DNA from: an uncultured Rhodospirillaceae bacterium
Lineage (GTDB): Bacteria > Pseudomonadota > Alphaproteobacteria > RF32 > CAG-239
Assembly: GCA_900320035.1 (NCBI GenBank)
Contig: ONQU01000029.1
Span: forward strand, 1-10,056
DNA length: 10,056 nucleotides
Direction of reading: 5' to 3'
Below, piece after piece: positions 1 to 6,787 of the stretch; position 1 is the first letter of the stretch; each line of letters opens with the position of its first letter. The translations under genes and the position numbers were made by a program. The notes beneath the pieces are model-generated. The model was not told where the DNA came from, did not search any database, and saw only the letters and a list, made by a program, of their open reading frames with translations.

Positions 1-1
1 A

Positions 2-940
2 ACTAAAATGACAGCACCGAACGATAATTGGTTCGGCTATATTAAATATGGTTTATTGGTTATCGTGGCTTTATGGCTAGCCTCAGGTTTTTACCAAGTG
101 CAACCAAGCGAACAAGGTGTTGTCTTACGCTTCGGTAAATATGTAGAAACCACCGATGCCGGTTTACATTATCATTGGCCGGTACCGATTGAAGATGTGA
201 TTAAGGTGAACGTAACGCAGGAGCGCAGTATCAATTTGGGCGCCATGGAAAATCGCAACTACCGTAACAGCGCATTTACCGAAAGTCATATGCTGACCGG
301 TGATGAAAATATTGTTGATATTAATTTAACGGTGGTGTGGAAAATTAAAGACGCCAAAGACTATTTATTCAGTATGCGTTCACCTGATGAAACGGTTAAT
401 GTGGCGGCGCAATCGGTGTTGCGTGAAATTGTCGGACAATCGGAAATGCAGCCGATTATTACCGGAGACCGCGGCAAAGTGGAAGATGAAACCAAAGAAG
501 AACTGCAACGCGTGCTAGATGAATTTAACGCCGGTGTGCAAATTGTACGGGTGAAGTTACAAAAAGCCGATCCGCCGCGTGAAGTGGTTGATGCCTTTAA
601 TGAGGTGCAACGTGCCAAAGCAGATATGGAACGTTTTAAAAACGAGGCCGAAGCTTATCGCAACGAAGTTATTCCAAAGGCTAAGGGTAAAGCCGCACAA
701 ATTGCTCAAGATGCCGAAGCTTATAAGGCAGCAACGGTTAATAAGGCCGAGGGTGAAGCTAAACGCTTTTCTTCCGTGTATGAAGCCTACAAAGACGGTA
801 AAGATGTGACCGTAAAAAAGATGTATTTAGATACGATGGAAGAAGTGATGCAAAAAGCGCAAAAAGTTATCATTGATCCGTCACAAAAAGGAAACTTGCT
901 ACCGGTTTTGCCGTTGCAGGGAAATCAGTTGAGTAAATAA
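2..940 (+). CDS. hflK: FtsH protease modulator HflK (SPFH/prohibitin family), 5' end probably cut by window edge
   Basis: HflK forms a large hetero-oligomeric cage with HflC around the membrane protease FtsH and modulates its access to membrane substrates. Numbering from the first ATG (position 8), there is one transmembrane helix at about residues 13-30. It is followed directly by the family hallmark FYQVQPSEQGVVLRFGKYV (29-46) and AGLHYHWPVPIE (51-62). The SPFH domain runs to about 195 and the Ala/Glu/Lys-rich coiled coil from about 198 to 285. The frame is open to the left edge, with no stop and no Shine-Dalgarno in the seven bases before the ATG. Typical HflK proteins have a Gly/Pro-rich N-terminal segment before the membrane helix that is missing here, so the true start is probably upstream of the window; I give the first full in-frame codon. 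hflC follows after 10 bases, as in most Proteobacteria. The family assignment is firm; the start is not. Confidence 0.95.
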   Translation, partial: TKMTAPNDNWFGYIKYGLLVIVALWLASGFYQVQPSEQGVVLRFGKYVETTDAGLHYHWPVPIEDVIKVNVTQERSINLGAMENRNYRNSAFTESHMLTGDENIVDINLTVVWKIKDAKDYLFSMRSPDETVNVAAQSVLREIVGQSEMQPIITGDRGKVEDETKEELQRVLDEFNAGVQIVRVKLQKADPPREVVDAFNEVQRAKADMERFKNEAEAYRNEVIPKAKGKAAQIAQDAEAYKAATVNKAEGEAKRFSSVYEAYKDGKDVTVKKMYLDTMEEVMQKAQKVIIDPSQKGNLLPVLPLQGNQLSK

Positions 941-950
941 GGAGAGGATA

Positions 951-1823
951 ATGAGAAACGGTTTATGGCAAGGAACAATAGTGGTTTTAGGGGTGGCGCT
1001 GATTTTGCTGTTCAGTTCGGTTTATATTGTTTATCAACCGGAGCAGGCAATTGTGTTGCAATTTGGTGAACCGGTGCGTTTGGTAACCGAACCGGGATTG
1101 AAATTCAAAGTGCCGTTTATTCAAAATACGGTGTTTTATGATGCACGCTTGTTGAATTTGGATCCGCCGGCACAAGAGGTGGTGCTGAATGATAAAAAGC
1201 GTTTAGATGTTGATAGTTTTACCCGCTATCGCATTGTTGATCCGCTCAAATTTTATCAAACTGTACGCACCGAAGATCAAGCACGTTCGAAATTGGCGGA
1301 AATTGTTAATTCTTCATTACGTAAAGTGTTGGGCCGCGTTACTTTGACCGAGCTTTTGTCTGAACAACGCACGCAAATTATGCAGGACATCAGTTCAACC
1401 GTGAAAAAAGATGCTGAAGCGATTGGAGTGAGCGTGGCTGATGTGCGTATTCGCCGTGCCGACTTACCGATTGAGGTGATGCAGGCAATTAATCATCGGA
1501 TGCGGACCGAACGCGAACGTGATGCTAAAGAGTTTCGCGCTAAAGGTCAGCAGCAAGCGCAAAATATTCGTGCAACCGCCGATAAAGAAGCAACCATCAT
1601 TGTGGCTGAAGCTGAAAAAAATGCGCAAATTACGCGTGGTCAAGGTGATCAAGAAGCAGTAACATTGTGGAACAGAACGGTAGGTCAAGATGTGGACTTT
1701 TATGAGTTTTATCGTGCGCTAGATGCTTATAAAAAGTCATTAGCAGCCGAAGATACATCTTTGGTATTATCTCCGGATTCCGCATTTTTCAAATATTTCA
1801 ATAAAATGATGAAGGCAAACTGA
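951..1823 (+). CDS. hflC: FtsH protease modulator HflC (SPFH/prohibitin family)
   Basis: Partner of HflK in the HflKC complex, which encloses FtsH in the inner membrane with its SPFH domains on the periplasmic side. The 290-residue protein is a usual length for HflC. It has an N-terminal signal-anchor helix (about 8-28), then the SPFH start VYQPEQAIVLQFGEPV (27-42) and EPGLKFKVPF (47-56), the RADLP motif (169-173), and a charged helical region (about 180-235) rich in Arg, Glu and Ala that should form the coiled-coil wall of the cage. The C-terminal FYEFYRALDAYKKSL (250-264) and LSPDSAFFKYF (273-283) are typical of HflC. The start is supported by a strong Shine-Dalgarno (GGAGAGG, 941-947). The stop TGA shares one base with the ATG of the downstream protease gene, suggesting translational coupling. 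Confidence 0.97.
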   Translation: MRNGLWQGTIVVLGVALILLFSSVYIVYQPEQAIVLQFGEPVRLVTEPGLKFKVPFIQNTVFYDARLLNLDPPAQEVVLNDKKRLDVDSFTRYRIVDPLKFYQTVRTEDQARSKLAEIVNSSLRKVLGRVTLTELLSEQRTQIMQDISSTVKKDAEAIGVSVADVRIRRADLPIEVMQAINHRMRTERERDAKEFRAKGQQQAQNIRATADKEATIIVAEAEKNAQITRGQGDQEAVTLWNRTVGQDVDFYEFYRALDAYKKSLAAEDTSLVLSPDSAFFKYFNKMMKAN

Positions 1824-3109
1824 TGAAATTTTTGAGCTATCTTTTTATCGCTGTTCTGTTGGCACAATCAAGCCAAGCCGAAGAGCGTATGTTAGAGGAC
1901 GTTATCGATGAGGTTAATGTCTCGGTTTTGAGTATAACTGTTGATACTGATGGAGGCGAGCAGGCATTAGGTGCCGGTTTTGTGGTTGGAGCCGACGGCT
2001 ATATTGTGACCAATGCCCACGTGGTGGAAGAAGCAAAAGATATTCGGGCAGAAACAATATATGGCGATGCGTATGCCACCAAATTGATAGGCATTGATAA
2101 AAAAACAGATGTTGCCCTTTTAAAAGCCGAACATCCTTTGGGACTGGAACCGGTTCATTTTGCTGATTCTGATGCAGTACGGGTGGGACAAGCGGTGTTT
2201 GCTATCGGTAATCCGTATGGCTTGGGTAACAGTGTTTCCAGCGGTATTATCTCGGCTAAAGAACGCGATATAGAAAAAGGCGTTTATGATAATTTTTTGC
2301 AAACTGATGCGGCTATCAACCAAGGCAATTCCGGCGGTCCTTTGTTCAATATGAACGGTGAAGTGGTGGGCATGAATACCGTTATTTTTTCCGAACAAGG
2401 CGAAAATATAGGACTTGGTTTTGCTACACCGGCTAATATGGTGCAGTGGGTGGTTAACAGCCTCAAAGAAAATGGTAAAGTTGAGCGCGGTTGGCTTGGC
2501 TTAAGTGTGCGACCGGTGCGGGCTAAAGGCGATAATGTGATGCAACTTGCCATCGCTGAAATTGTTGAAAATTCACCGGCAGCTAAAGCCGGTTTAAAGG
2601 TCGGTGATATTATTGAGCGCTTGAGCAATATTTCTTTAAAAAATCCACGTTTGTTTTCCGCCGAAATTGCCGCCGCTAAACCGGAAACAAAACTATCGGC
2701 GGTAGTTAAACGCGACGGTAAAATTATCAATTTAGATATTGAGGTAGCGTCCATGCCTTCTGAAGAAACATCAGAAAAAGAAGGGGTTGCACCTTGGCAA
2801 AAGTTTGAAGATGCCGGTTTGAGTAAAGAAAAGTTTGAAAAATCCGTTGAATTTAACGAACTTGGCATGACCGCTTATTATGATGAAGCCGCCCAAAACT
2901 TTATAATTATCGCGGTAGAGCCGGAAACTGATGCGGCACAAAAAGGCATTGTTGCCGGCAATCTTCTCTTAGCCGTGGATAATAAAAAAATCTATGGCAT
3001 TGAAGACTTGCAGACTAAAATTAAACAAGCTGCCGCTAAAGGACAAATGGAACTGAAAATCAAAAGTGGGCAAGATTTTGATACCATTACGGTAAAATTA
3101 GGACAATAA
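1823..3109 (+). CDS. Periplasmic Do/DegP-like serine endoprotease with two PDZ domains
   Basis: Secreted HtrA-family protease/chaperone that degrades misfolded periplasmic proteins. A short signal peptide is visible (hydrophobic 4-14, likely cleavage after AQSSQA, residue 19). The trypsin-like domain spans about 25-215 with all three catalytic residues: His66 (TNAHVV), Asp96 (KTDVALL) and Ser170 (GNSGGP). PDZ1 is about 222-308 (WLGLSVRPV; ENSPAAKAGLKVGD) and PDZ2 about 345-428 (VEPETDAAQKGIVAGN). At 428 residues it is shorter than E. coli DegP. The stretch between the first strands (about 40-50) is very short, so the long LA loop of DegP is absent, which is more like DegQ or MucD. It overlaps hflC by one base and is followed by holC two bases after its stop. 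Placement after hflKC is common in Alphaproteobacteria and fits a joint envelope quality-control role. I leave the symbol empty because DegP, DegQ and MucD cannot be separated by eye. Confidence 0.95.
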   Translation: MKFLSYLFIAVLLAQSSQAEERMLEDVIDEVNVSVLSITVDTDGGEQALGAGFVVGADGYIVTNAHVVEEAKDIRAETIYGDAYATKLIGIDKKTDVALLKAEHPLGLEPVHFADSDAVRVGQAVFAIGNPYGLGNSVSSGIISAKERDIEKGVYDNFLQTDAAINQGNSGGPLFNMNGEVVGMNTVIFSEQGENIGLGFATPANMVQWVVNSLKENGKVERGWLGLSVRPVRAKGDNVMQLAIAEIVENSPAAKAGLKVGDIIERLSNISLKNPRLFSAEIAAAKPETKLSAVVKRDGKIINLDIEVASMPSEETSEKEGVAPWQKFEDAGLSKEKFEKSVEFNELGMTAYYDEAAQNFIIIAVEPETDAAQKGIVAGNLLLAVDNKKIYGIEDLQTKIKQAAAKGQMELKIKSGQDFDTITVKLGQ

Positions 3110-3111
3110 GA

Positions 3112-3567
3112 ATGAGCCGCGTCGATTTTTACCATTTGCAACGACAAACATTAGATGAAGTTTTACCGAAATTGCTCGGCAAAGCATACTCAACCGGAAA
3201 ACGTATTTTAATCAAGGTAGGCACCGCTGAACGGGTGGAGTTTTTGAACAGTTTGCTGTGGACTTTTGATGAGGAAAGTTTTTTGCCGCACGGCTCTAAA
3301 AAAGACGGATTTGCTGAAGCGCAACCGATATGGCTGACCGCCGATGACGATAATCCTAACCAAGCCACATTTTTATTTTTGGTTGACGGTGCTGAAGTTG
3401 CGCCAACCGCAATGGCTAATTACGAGCGCATTTTTAATATTTTTGATGGCAATGTTGAAGAAGCCCTAAACCAAGCAAGACGTTTATGGAAAGAGTGTAA
3501 AGAAGCAGGTTGTGAGGTTTACTATTGGCAGCAATCACCAACCGGTGCTTGGGAACAAAAAGCTTAA
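3112..3567 (+). CDS. holC: DNA polymerase III subunit chi (HolC)
   Basis: Chi links the clamp loader, through psi where present, to single-stranded DNA-binding protein at the replication fork. The 151-residue protein has the family layout: an N-terminal strand with VDFYHL (4-9), a helix, GKRILIKV (29-36), FLPHGSKKD (57-65), QPIWLT (71-76), NPNQATFLFLVDG (81-93), the strongly conserved ERIFNIFDGN (105-114), ARRLWKECKEAG (122-133) and a C-terminal YYWQQSPTGAWEQKA (137-151). A Shine-Dalgarno AGGA (3100-3103) lies inside the end of the protease gene, and the gap to that gene is two bases, so expression is likely coupled to the hflKC-protease operon. Its presence next to an envelope protease seems to be a positional habit, not a functional link. 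Confidence 0.93.
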   Translation: MSRVDFYHLQRQTLDEVLPKLLGKAYSTGKRILIKVGTAERVEFLNSLLWTFDEESFLPHGSKKDGFAEAQPIWLTADDDNPNQATFLFLVDGAEVAPTAMANYERIFNIFDGNVEEALNQARRLWKECKEAGCEVYYWQQSPTGAWEQKA

Positions 3568-3739
3568 GTCGCAAAAAACCAATGCCCATGATTTAATAAC
3601 TTCTTCCGCAATGCCTATATTCATTTAAATCTGTCGCTATAAAAAATCGCCAAATACAAAACGAGTATAACCAGCAAATAGTTCTTGCGTGATTGGTAAA
3701 ACAATAATAAACTTAAGCAATAGTGTTAGGAGGTAAAAT
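3568..3739 (+). promoter_or_regulatory. Intergenic region upstream of kdsD/kpsF with strong Shine-Dalgarno and a weak candidate promoter
   Basis: This 172-base A/T-rich gap separates the hflKC operon from the LPS operon and is the only sizeable plus-strand gap before lptB, so a promoter for kdsD-lptCA-lptB is expected here. The best match I can see is TTGCGT (3685-3690) with TAAACT (3708-3713) at 17-base spacing, only about half matching the sigma70 consensus. The ribosome binding site TAGGAGGT (3727-3734), five bases before the ATG, is close to ideal. I see no convincing Rho-independent terminator after holC, no RNA gene and no credible small ORF. The promoter call is weak; the ribosome binding site is solid. 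Confidence 0.4.
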
Positions 3740-4705
3740 ATGCCTGAGAATAAAGATATTCAAATCGCTAAGCAGACGATTGATCGTGAAATTGAAGCTT
3801 TGCGCGTTTTGGAAAATAGTTTGGATGAAACTCTTTCCAAAGCTTTAGATGTTTTGCAACAAACCAAAGGGCGCGTGATTATTACCGGTATGGGGAAATC
3901 GGGGCATATTGCCCGTAAAATTGCCGCAACCATGGCTTCTACCGGTACACCGTCTTTCTTTTTGCATCCGGGGGAAGCTAGCCATGGTGACTTAGGCATG
4001 ATAACAACCGATGATACGATTATTGCTATTTCCAATGGTGGTGAATCTAAAGAATTATCAGATATTTTAGTATATTGTCGCCGCTTTAATGTGCCAACGA
4101 TTGCCATAACCAAAAATCCGCAAAGCTCACTTGGGCAAAATTGTGATATGATTTTGAAGTTGCCTGATAATGGAGAGGCATGTCCGCTTGGTTTAGCGCC
4201 AATGTCATCAACCACGGCGACGTTGGTTATGGGTGATGTCTTGGCGGCAAATTTAATGGTTCGGAAAGGCTTTACGGCGGAAGATTTTAAACTACGACAT
4301 CCGGGAGGTAAACTGGGAGCTATTTTGCGCCATGTTTCTGACATTATGCATACCGGTGAGGAAATGCCATTGGTTAGTGAAGATGCCATCATGCAAGATG
4401 CTCTTATCACAATGTCAGCCAAAATGCTCGGTTGCGTAGGTATTGTTAATACTCAGGGCGATTTGGTTGGTATGATTACCGATGGTGACTTACGTCGTTG
4501 GATGGCGCCGAATTTAATTGAGGAAAAGGTGAGTAAGGTGATGACGAAAAATCCACGCACTATACGTGCCGAAGCGCTCATTGCCGAAGCTGTTAATGTG
4601 ATGAACAATACCGGTCGCGGAATTACGAATTTATTTGTTGTGGATGGTAAAAAGCCGATTGGTATTATCCATATTCACGATTGTTTAAGAGCCGGAGTAA
4701 GCTGA
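3740..4705 (+). CDS. kdsD: D-arabinose-5-phosphate isomerase (KdsD/KpsF family)
   Basis: Cytoplasmic enzyme that interconverts ribulose-5-phosphate and arabinose-5-phosphate, the first step towards Kdo for LPS inner core. The 321-residue length is typical. The N-terminal SIS domain (about 35-170) carries GMGKSGH (50-56) and HPGEASHGDLG (76-86), followed by two CBS repeats (about 200-258 and 264-321; MITDGDLRRW, IGIIHIHD). From what is known of E. coli KdsD (Lys59, His88, Glu111, Glu152, His193), the equivalents here are Lys53, His82, Glu105, Glu146 and His187, with identical spacing, so the enzyme should be active. The start is fixed by TAGGAGGT five bases upstream. It heads a run with lptC-lptA and lptB, matching the conserved kdsD-lpt order of Proteobacteria, although kdsC is missing between them. 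KdsD and KpsF paralogs cannot be told apart from sequence alone; the genomic position favours the housekeeping role. Confidence 0.95.
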   Translation: MPENKDIQIAKQTIDREIEALRVLENSLDETLSKALDVLQQTKGRVIITGMGKSGHIARKIAATMASTGTPSFFLHPGEASHGDLGMITTDDTIIAISNGGESKELSDILVYCRRFNVPTIAITKNPQSSLGQNCDMILKLPDNGEACPLGLAPMSSTTATLVMGDVLAANLMVRKGFTAEDFKLRHPGGKLGAILRHVSDIMHTGEEMPLVSEDAIMQDALITMSAKMLGCVGIVNTQGDLVGMITDGDLRRWMAPNLIEEKVSKVMTKNPRTIRAEALIAEAVNVMNNTGRGITNLFVVDGKKPIGIIHIHDCLRAGVS

Positions 4706-4708
4706 TTT

Positions 4709-5971
4709 ATGCTTAATTCACACAAAATTGATGCTTATTTTGAAGATCGTGAGGCATATACAAAGAAAAATGCTAATACTTACTTACACCCTTCCGGTTG
4801 GACACGTTTTGCCAAGCTCGGATTTCCTTGCATGGCGGCAATTCTGCTGGGATTAATGGTGGTCATACCTAATATTCATAAAAGCGTCGAACTAAAAGAT
4901 AGTATCACCATGCCACGCAAGAGTGAAATGGAAAAGTTGCACATTGAGGAAACCGTATTTAGTGCAACAGATAATAAAAATCGTGTCAATCGGTTGACTG
5001 CTGATAGTCTCGATGAGGTGGCGCCACATTCAAAAAAGGTGAAAATTATCAATCCGCACGGCAATATTCCAATTGATGACGGTGAGGTGAAAATTAGCTC
5101 TGATATAGGCTTTTGGACGCAGGATACAAATCTGGTAGAATTAGAACAAAATGTGCGGGCGATGGTTAATGAGACAACTATTATTACGACAACCAAGGCT
5201 ACATATGATTTTAGCAGCGATATTGGTTATGGTGATGAAGAAGTTGAAGCGCAGGGTGATTGGGGGCATTTGACAGCCGATGCTTTTCATTACGATAAAA
5301 ATACGGAAATTTTGCTCTTAAAGGGACATTCACACCTTATCAGTAAGCGCGGTGAGTTGACCGCAGAACGCGAAAATCGTTATTATCAGCGCGATAATAA
5401 AATTGAGGCAGAAGGCAATGTTGTTTATAGCCAGCAAGATAAAAAGTTATATGCTGATAAATTGATTTTGTTTTTAGCCGGCCATTCAGCTAAGGAAATC
5501 AAACGTGCCGAGGCTTACGATAATGTTAAAATTGTAACAACCAGAGAGGTCATTACCGGCGCTAAAGCAATATATGATTTGGCGGATAATCGCGTGTGGC
5601 TCTATGGGCAAAAAGGGCAAGCGGTAAAGATTATTCAAGAAAAAAATGTGTTGACGGCGGCGGAAATTATTATTCATTTACAACCGGACAGCAGCCGTGA
5701 AGTCAAATATGTGGAGGCGCGCGGTCAGGTGATTGTGACGACGCCAAAGGGTAGCGCTAAAGGTAGTCGCGGCACTTATAAACCGGCGCAGAAATTGGTG
5801 GAATTGTGGGATAATGTACAAATCGAGCAAGATGGCAATTTTGTGCGCGGTAATCATGCACAGACCGATTTAAATACCTCAATCAGCCGTATTATGGGCA
5901 AAGAAAAAGGTGAGCGCATCAGCGGTACGTTTTATAAGAAAAGGAAAAAAGATGATCACGAAAAAAAATAA
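4709..5971 (+). CDS. lptCA: LptC-LptA fusion: membrane-anchored periplasmic LPS transport bridge protein
   Basis: A single 420-residue ORF sits where separate lptC and lptA genes are expected between kdsD and lptB. Residues 1-36 are cytoplasmic, 37-54 are a transmembrane anchor (GFPCMAAILLGLMVVIP), and about 75-212 fit LptC (RVNRLTADS; ISSDIGFWTQDTNLVELEQNV; VEAQGDWGHLTADAFHYD). About 213-408 fit LptA/OstA repeats (IEAEGNVVYSQQDKKLYADKL; VKYVEARGQVIVTTPKGSAK; HAQTDLNTSISRIMG; ERISGTF). There is no internal signal peptide, stop or frameshift at the junction. LptC receives LPS from LptB2FG and LptA carries it across the periplasm to LptD, so the fusion would fix a 1:1 junction. It lies three bases after kdsD, with a GGAG (4694-4697) inside kdsD, and overlaps lptB by 20 bases. 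The short Lys-rich tail (409-420) is encoded over the lptB ribosome binding site and start. The domain split is by eye; the symbol is descriptive. Confidence 0.87.
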   Translation: MLNSHKIDAYFEDREAYTKKNANTYLHPSGWTRFAKLGFPCMAAILLGLMVVIPNIHKSVELKDSITMPRKSEMEKLHIEETVFSATDNKNRVNRLTADSLDEVAPHSKKVKIINPHGNIPIDDGEVKISSDIGFWTQDTNLVELEQNVRAMVNETTIITTTKATYDFSSDIGYGDEEVEAQGDWGHLTADAFHYDKNTEILLLKGHSHLISKRGELTAERENRYYQRDNKIEAEGNVVYSQQDKKLYADKLILFLAGHSAKEIKRAEAYDNVKIVTTREVITGAKAIYDLADNRVWLYGQKGQAVKIIQEKNVLTAAEIIIHLQPDSSREVKYVEARGQVIVTTPKGSAKGSRGTYKPAQKLVELWDNVQIEQDGNFVRGNHAQTDLNTSISRIMGKEKGERISGTFYKKRKKDDHEKK

Positions 5972-6698
5972 TGATACCGAAGTTTTGGAAATCTTCAATA
6001 TCGGTAAAAAATATAAAAAACGCACGGTTCTGAAAAATGTGTCGTTGCATGTGCGTAAAGGTGAAGCTGTGGGGCTTCTTGGGCCAAACGGCGCCGGTAA
6101 AACCACATGCTTTTATTGCGTTACCGGTCTAATTATGCCGGATTATGGTGATGTTTATATCAATGGTCAGGATATTACCGATATGCCGATGTATAAACGA
6201 GCCAAAATGGGTATTGGTTACTTGCCCCAAGAATCATCAATATTTCGGAGTTTAAGTGTTCAAGATAATATCAAAGCCATTTTACAAATTGTTGAAGAAG
6301 ATGAGAGCCGTCGCGAAAACACATTGGAAGAATTGTTAAATGAATTTTCGATTGCACATTTACGCCATCAACCGGCATTGGCTTTATCCGGTGGTGAACG
6401 TCGTCGTTTGGAAATTGCCCGTGCGCTGGCTTGCAAGCCGAGTTTTATTTTGCTTGATGAACCATTGGCCGGTATTGACCCGATTGCAGTCGGCGAAATC
6501 AGAAATTTGGTTGCACAACTTAAGAATCGCGGCTTGGGCGTTTTGATTACCGACCATAATGTGCGTGAAACTCTGGATATTATTGATCGTGCTTATATTT
6601 TGCATGCCGGTGCTGTTTTAATGGAAGGAACACCGCAGCAAATTGTTGCCAATGAAGATGTGCGTAAAGTTTATTTGGGTGATAATTTTTCACTCTAA
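5952..6698 (+). CDS. lptB: LPS export ABC transporter ATP-binding protein LptB
   Basis: Cytoplasmic ATPase that pairs with LptF and LptG to extract LPS from the inner membrane and push it onto LptC. The 248-residue protein has every ABC motif: Walker A GPNGAGKT (44-51), Q-loop Gln93 (YLPQE), signature LSGGE (145-149), Walker B ILLDE (166-170) with catalytic Glu170, D-loop AGIDP (173-177) and switch His202 (ITDHNV). The order GYLPQESSIFRSLSV (89-103) and the C-terminal YLGDNF are typical of LptB over LivF-type ATPases. I choose ATG 5952 over an in-frame ATG at 5910 because AAGGA (5941-5945) sits six bases before it and the longer form would overlap lptCA by 62 bases. lptF and lptG are not in the window. 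The usual downstream rpoN is also absent; a convergent gene follows. Confidence 0.96.
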   Translation: MITKKNNDTEVLEIFNIGKKYKKRTVLKNVSLHVRKGEAVGLLGPNGAGKTTCFYCVTGLIMPDYGDVYINGQDITDMPMYKRAKMGIGYLPQESSIFRSLSVQDNIKAILQIVEEDESRRENTLEELLNEFSIAHLRHQPALALSGGERRRLEIARALACKPSFILLDEPLAGIDPIAVGEIRNLVAQLKNRGLGVLITDHNVRETLDIIDRAYILHAGAVLMEGTPQQIVANEDVRKVYLGDNFSL

Positions 6699-6729
6699 TC
6701 AGATTTTTAAAAGCATAGATAACAAATTG

Positions 6730-6753
6730 ATTTTGCATAATAAAATGCAAAAT
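6730..6753. repeat. A/T-rich inverted repeat downstream of lptB (possible weak bidirectional terminator)
   Basis: A perfect nine-base inverted repeat, ATTTTGCAT (6730-6738) and ATGCAAAAT (6745-6753), encloses the six-base loop AATAAA. It lies 31 bases after the lptB stop and between convergent genes, where a shared terminator would be expected. The stem has only two G:C pairs and no clear T-tract follows on either strand, so it would be a weak intrinsic terminator. It abuts the parS-like palindrome, sharing one base, so it could instead be an accessory site next to parS. Confidence 0.4.
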
Positions 6754-6768
6754 GTTTCACGTGAAACT
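6753..6768. promoter_or_regulatory. parS: parS-like ParB-binding site
   Basis: TGTTTCACGTGAAACT contains the perfect 14-base palindrome GTTTCACGTGAAAC and matches the widely conserved chromosomal parS consensus TGTTNCACGTGAAACA at all positions except the last (T instead of A). ParB loads at such sites, spreads as a CTP-dependent clamp and recruits SMC, so parS marks the segregation centre, usually near the replication origin. It sits in the 89-base convergent gap between lptB and the minus-strand gene, outside any plausible coding sequence. No parA or parB gene is in the window. An exact 14-mer is expected by chance far less than once in a genome of a few megabases. Confidence 0.8.
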
Positions 6769-6787
6769 ATAAAATTTGTAAAGAATT

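Noticed and set aside
2017..2024. Second CACGTG palindrome, considered as another parS
   Set aside because: Only the eight-base CCACGTGG matches; the flanks do not fit GTTTCACGTGAAAC, and it encodes the conserved catalytic His motif.
2284..2868. 194-codon open frame on the minus strand
   Set aside because: It lies fully inside the protease gene, whose catalytic and PDZ motifs are clear, and its Ser/Pro-rich translation is typical of an antisense shadow.
3568..3739. Possible small RNA or small ORF in the gap before kdsD
   Set aside because: No stable stem, no terminator and no start codon with a ribosome binding site other than that of kdsD.
3760..4422. 220-codon open frame on the minus strand
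   Set aside because: It is antisense to kdsD, which has all family residues; the translation resembles no known protein family and lacks a ribosome binding site.
5910..5951. Longer lptB form from ATG 5910
   Set aside because: It would overlap lptCA by 62 bases, has no clear Shine-Dalgarno, and the extra residues are not LptB-like; ATG 5952 has AAGGA at the right distance.
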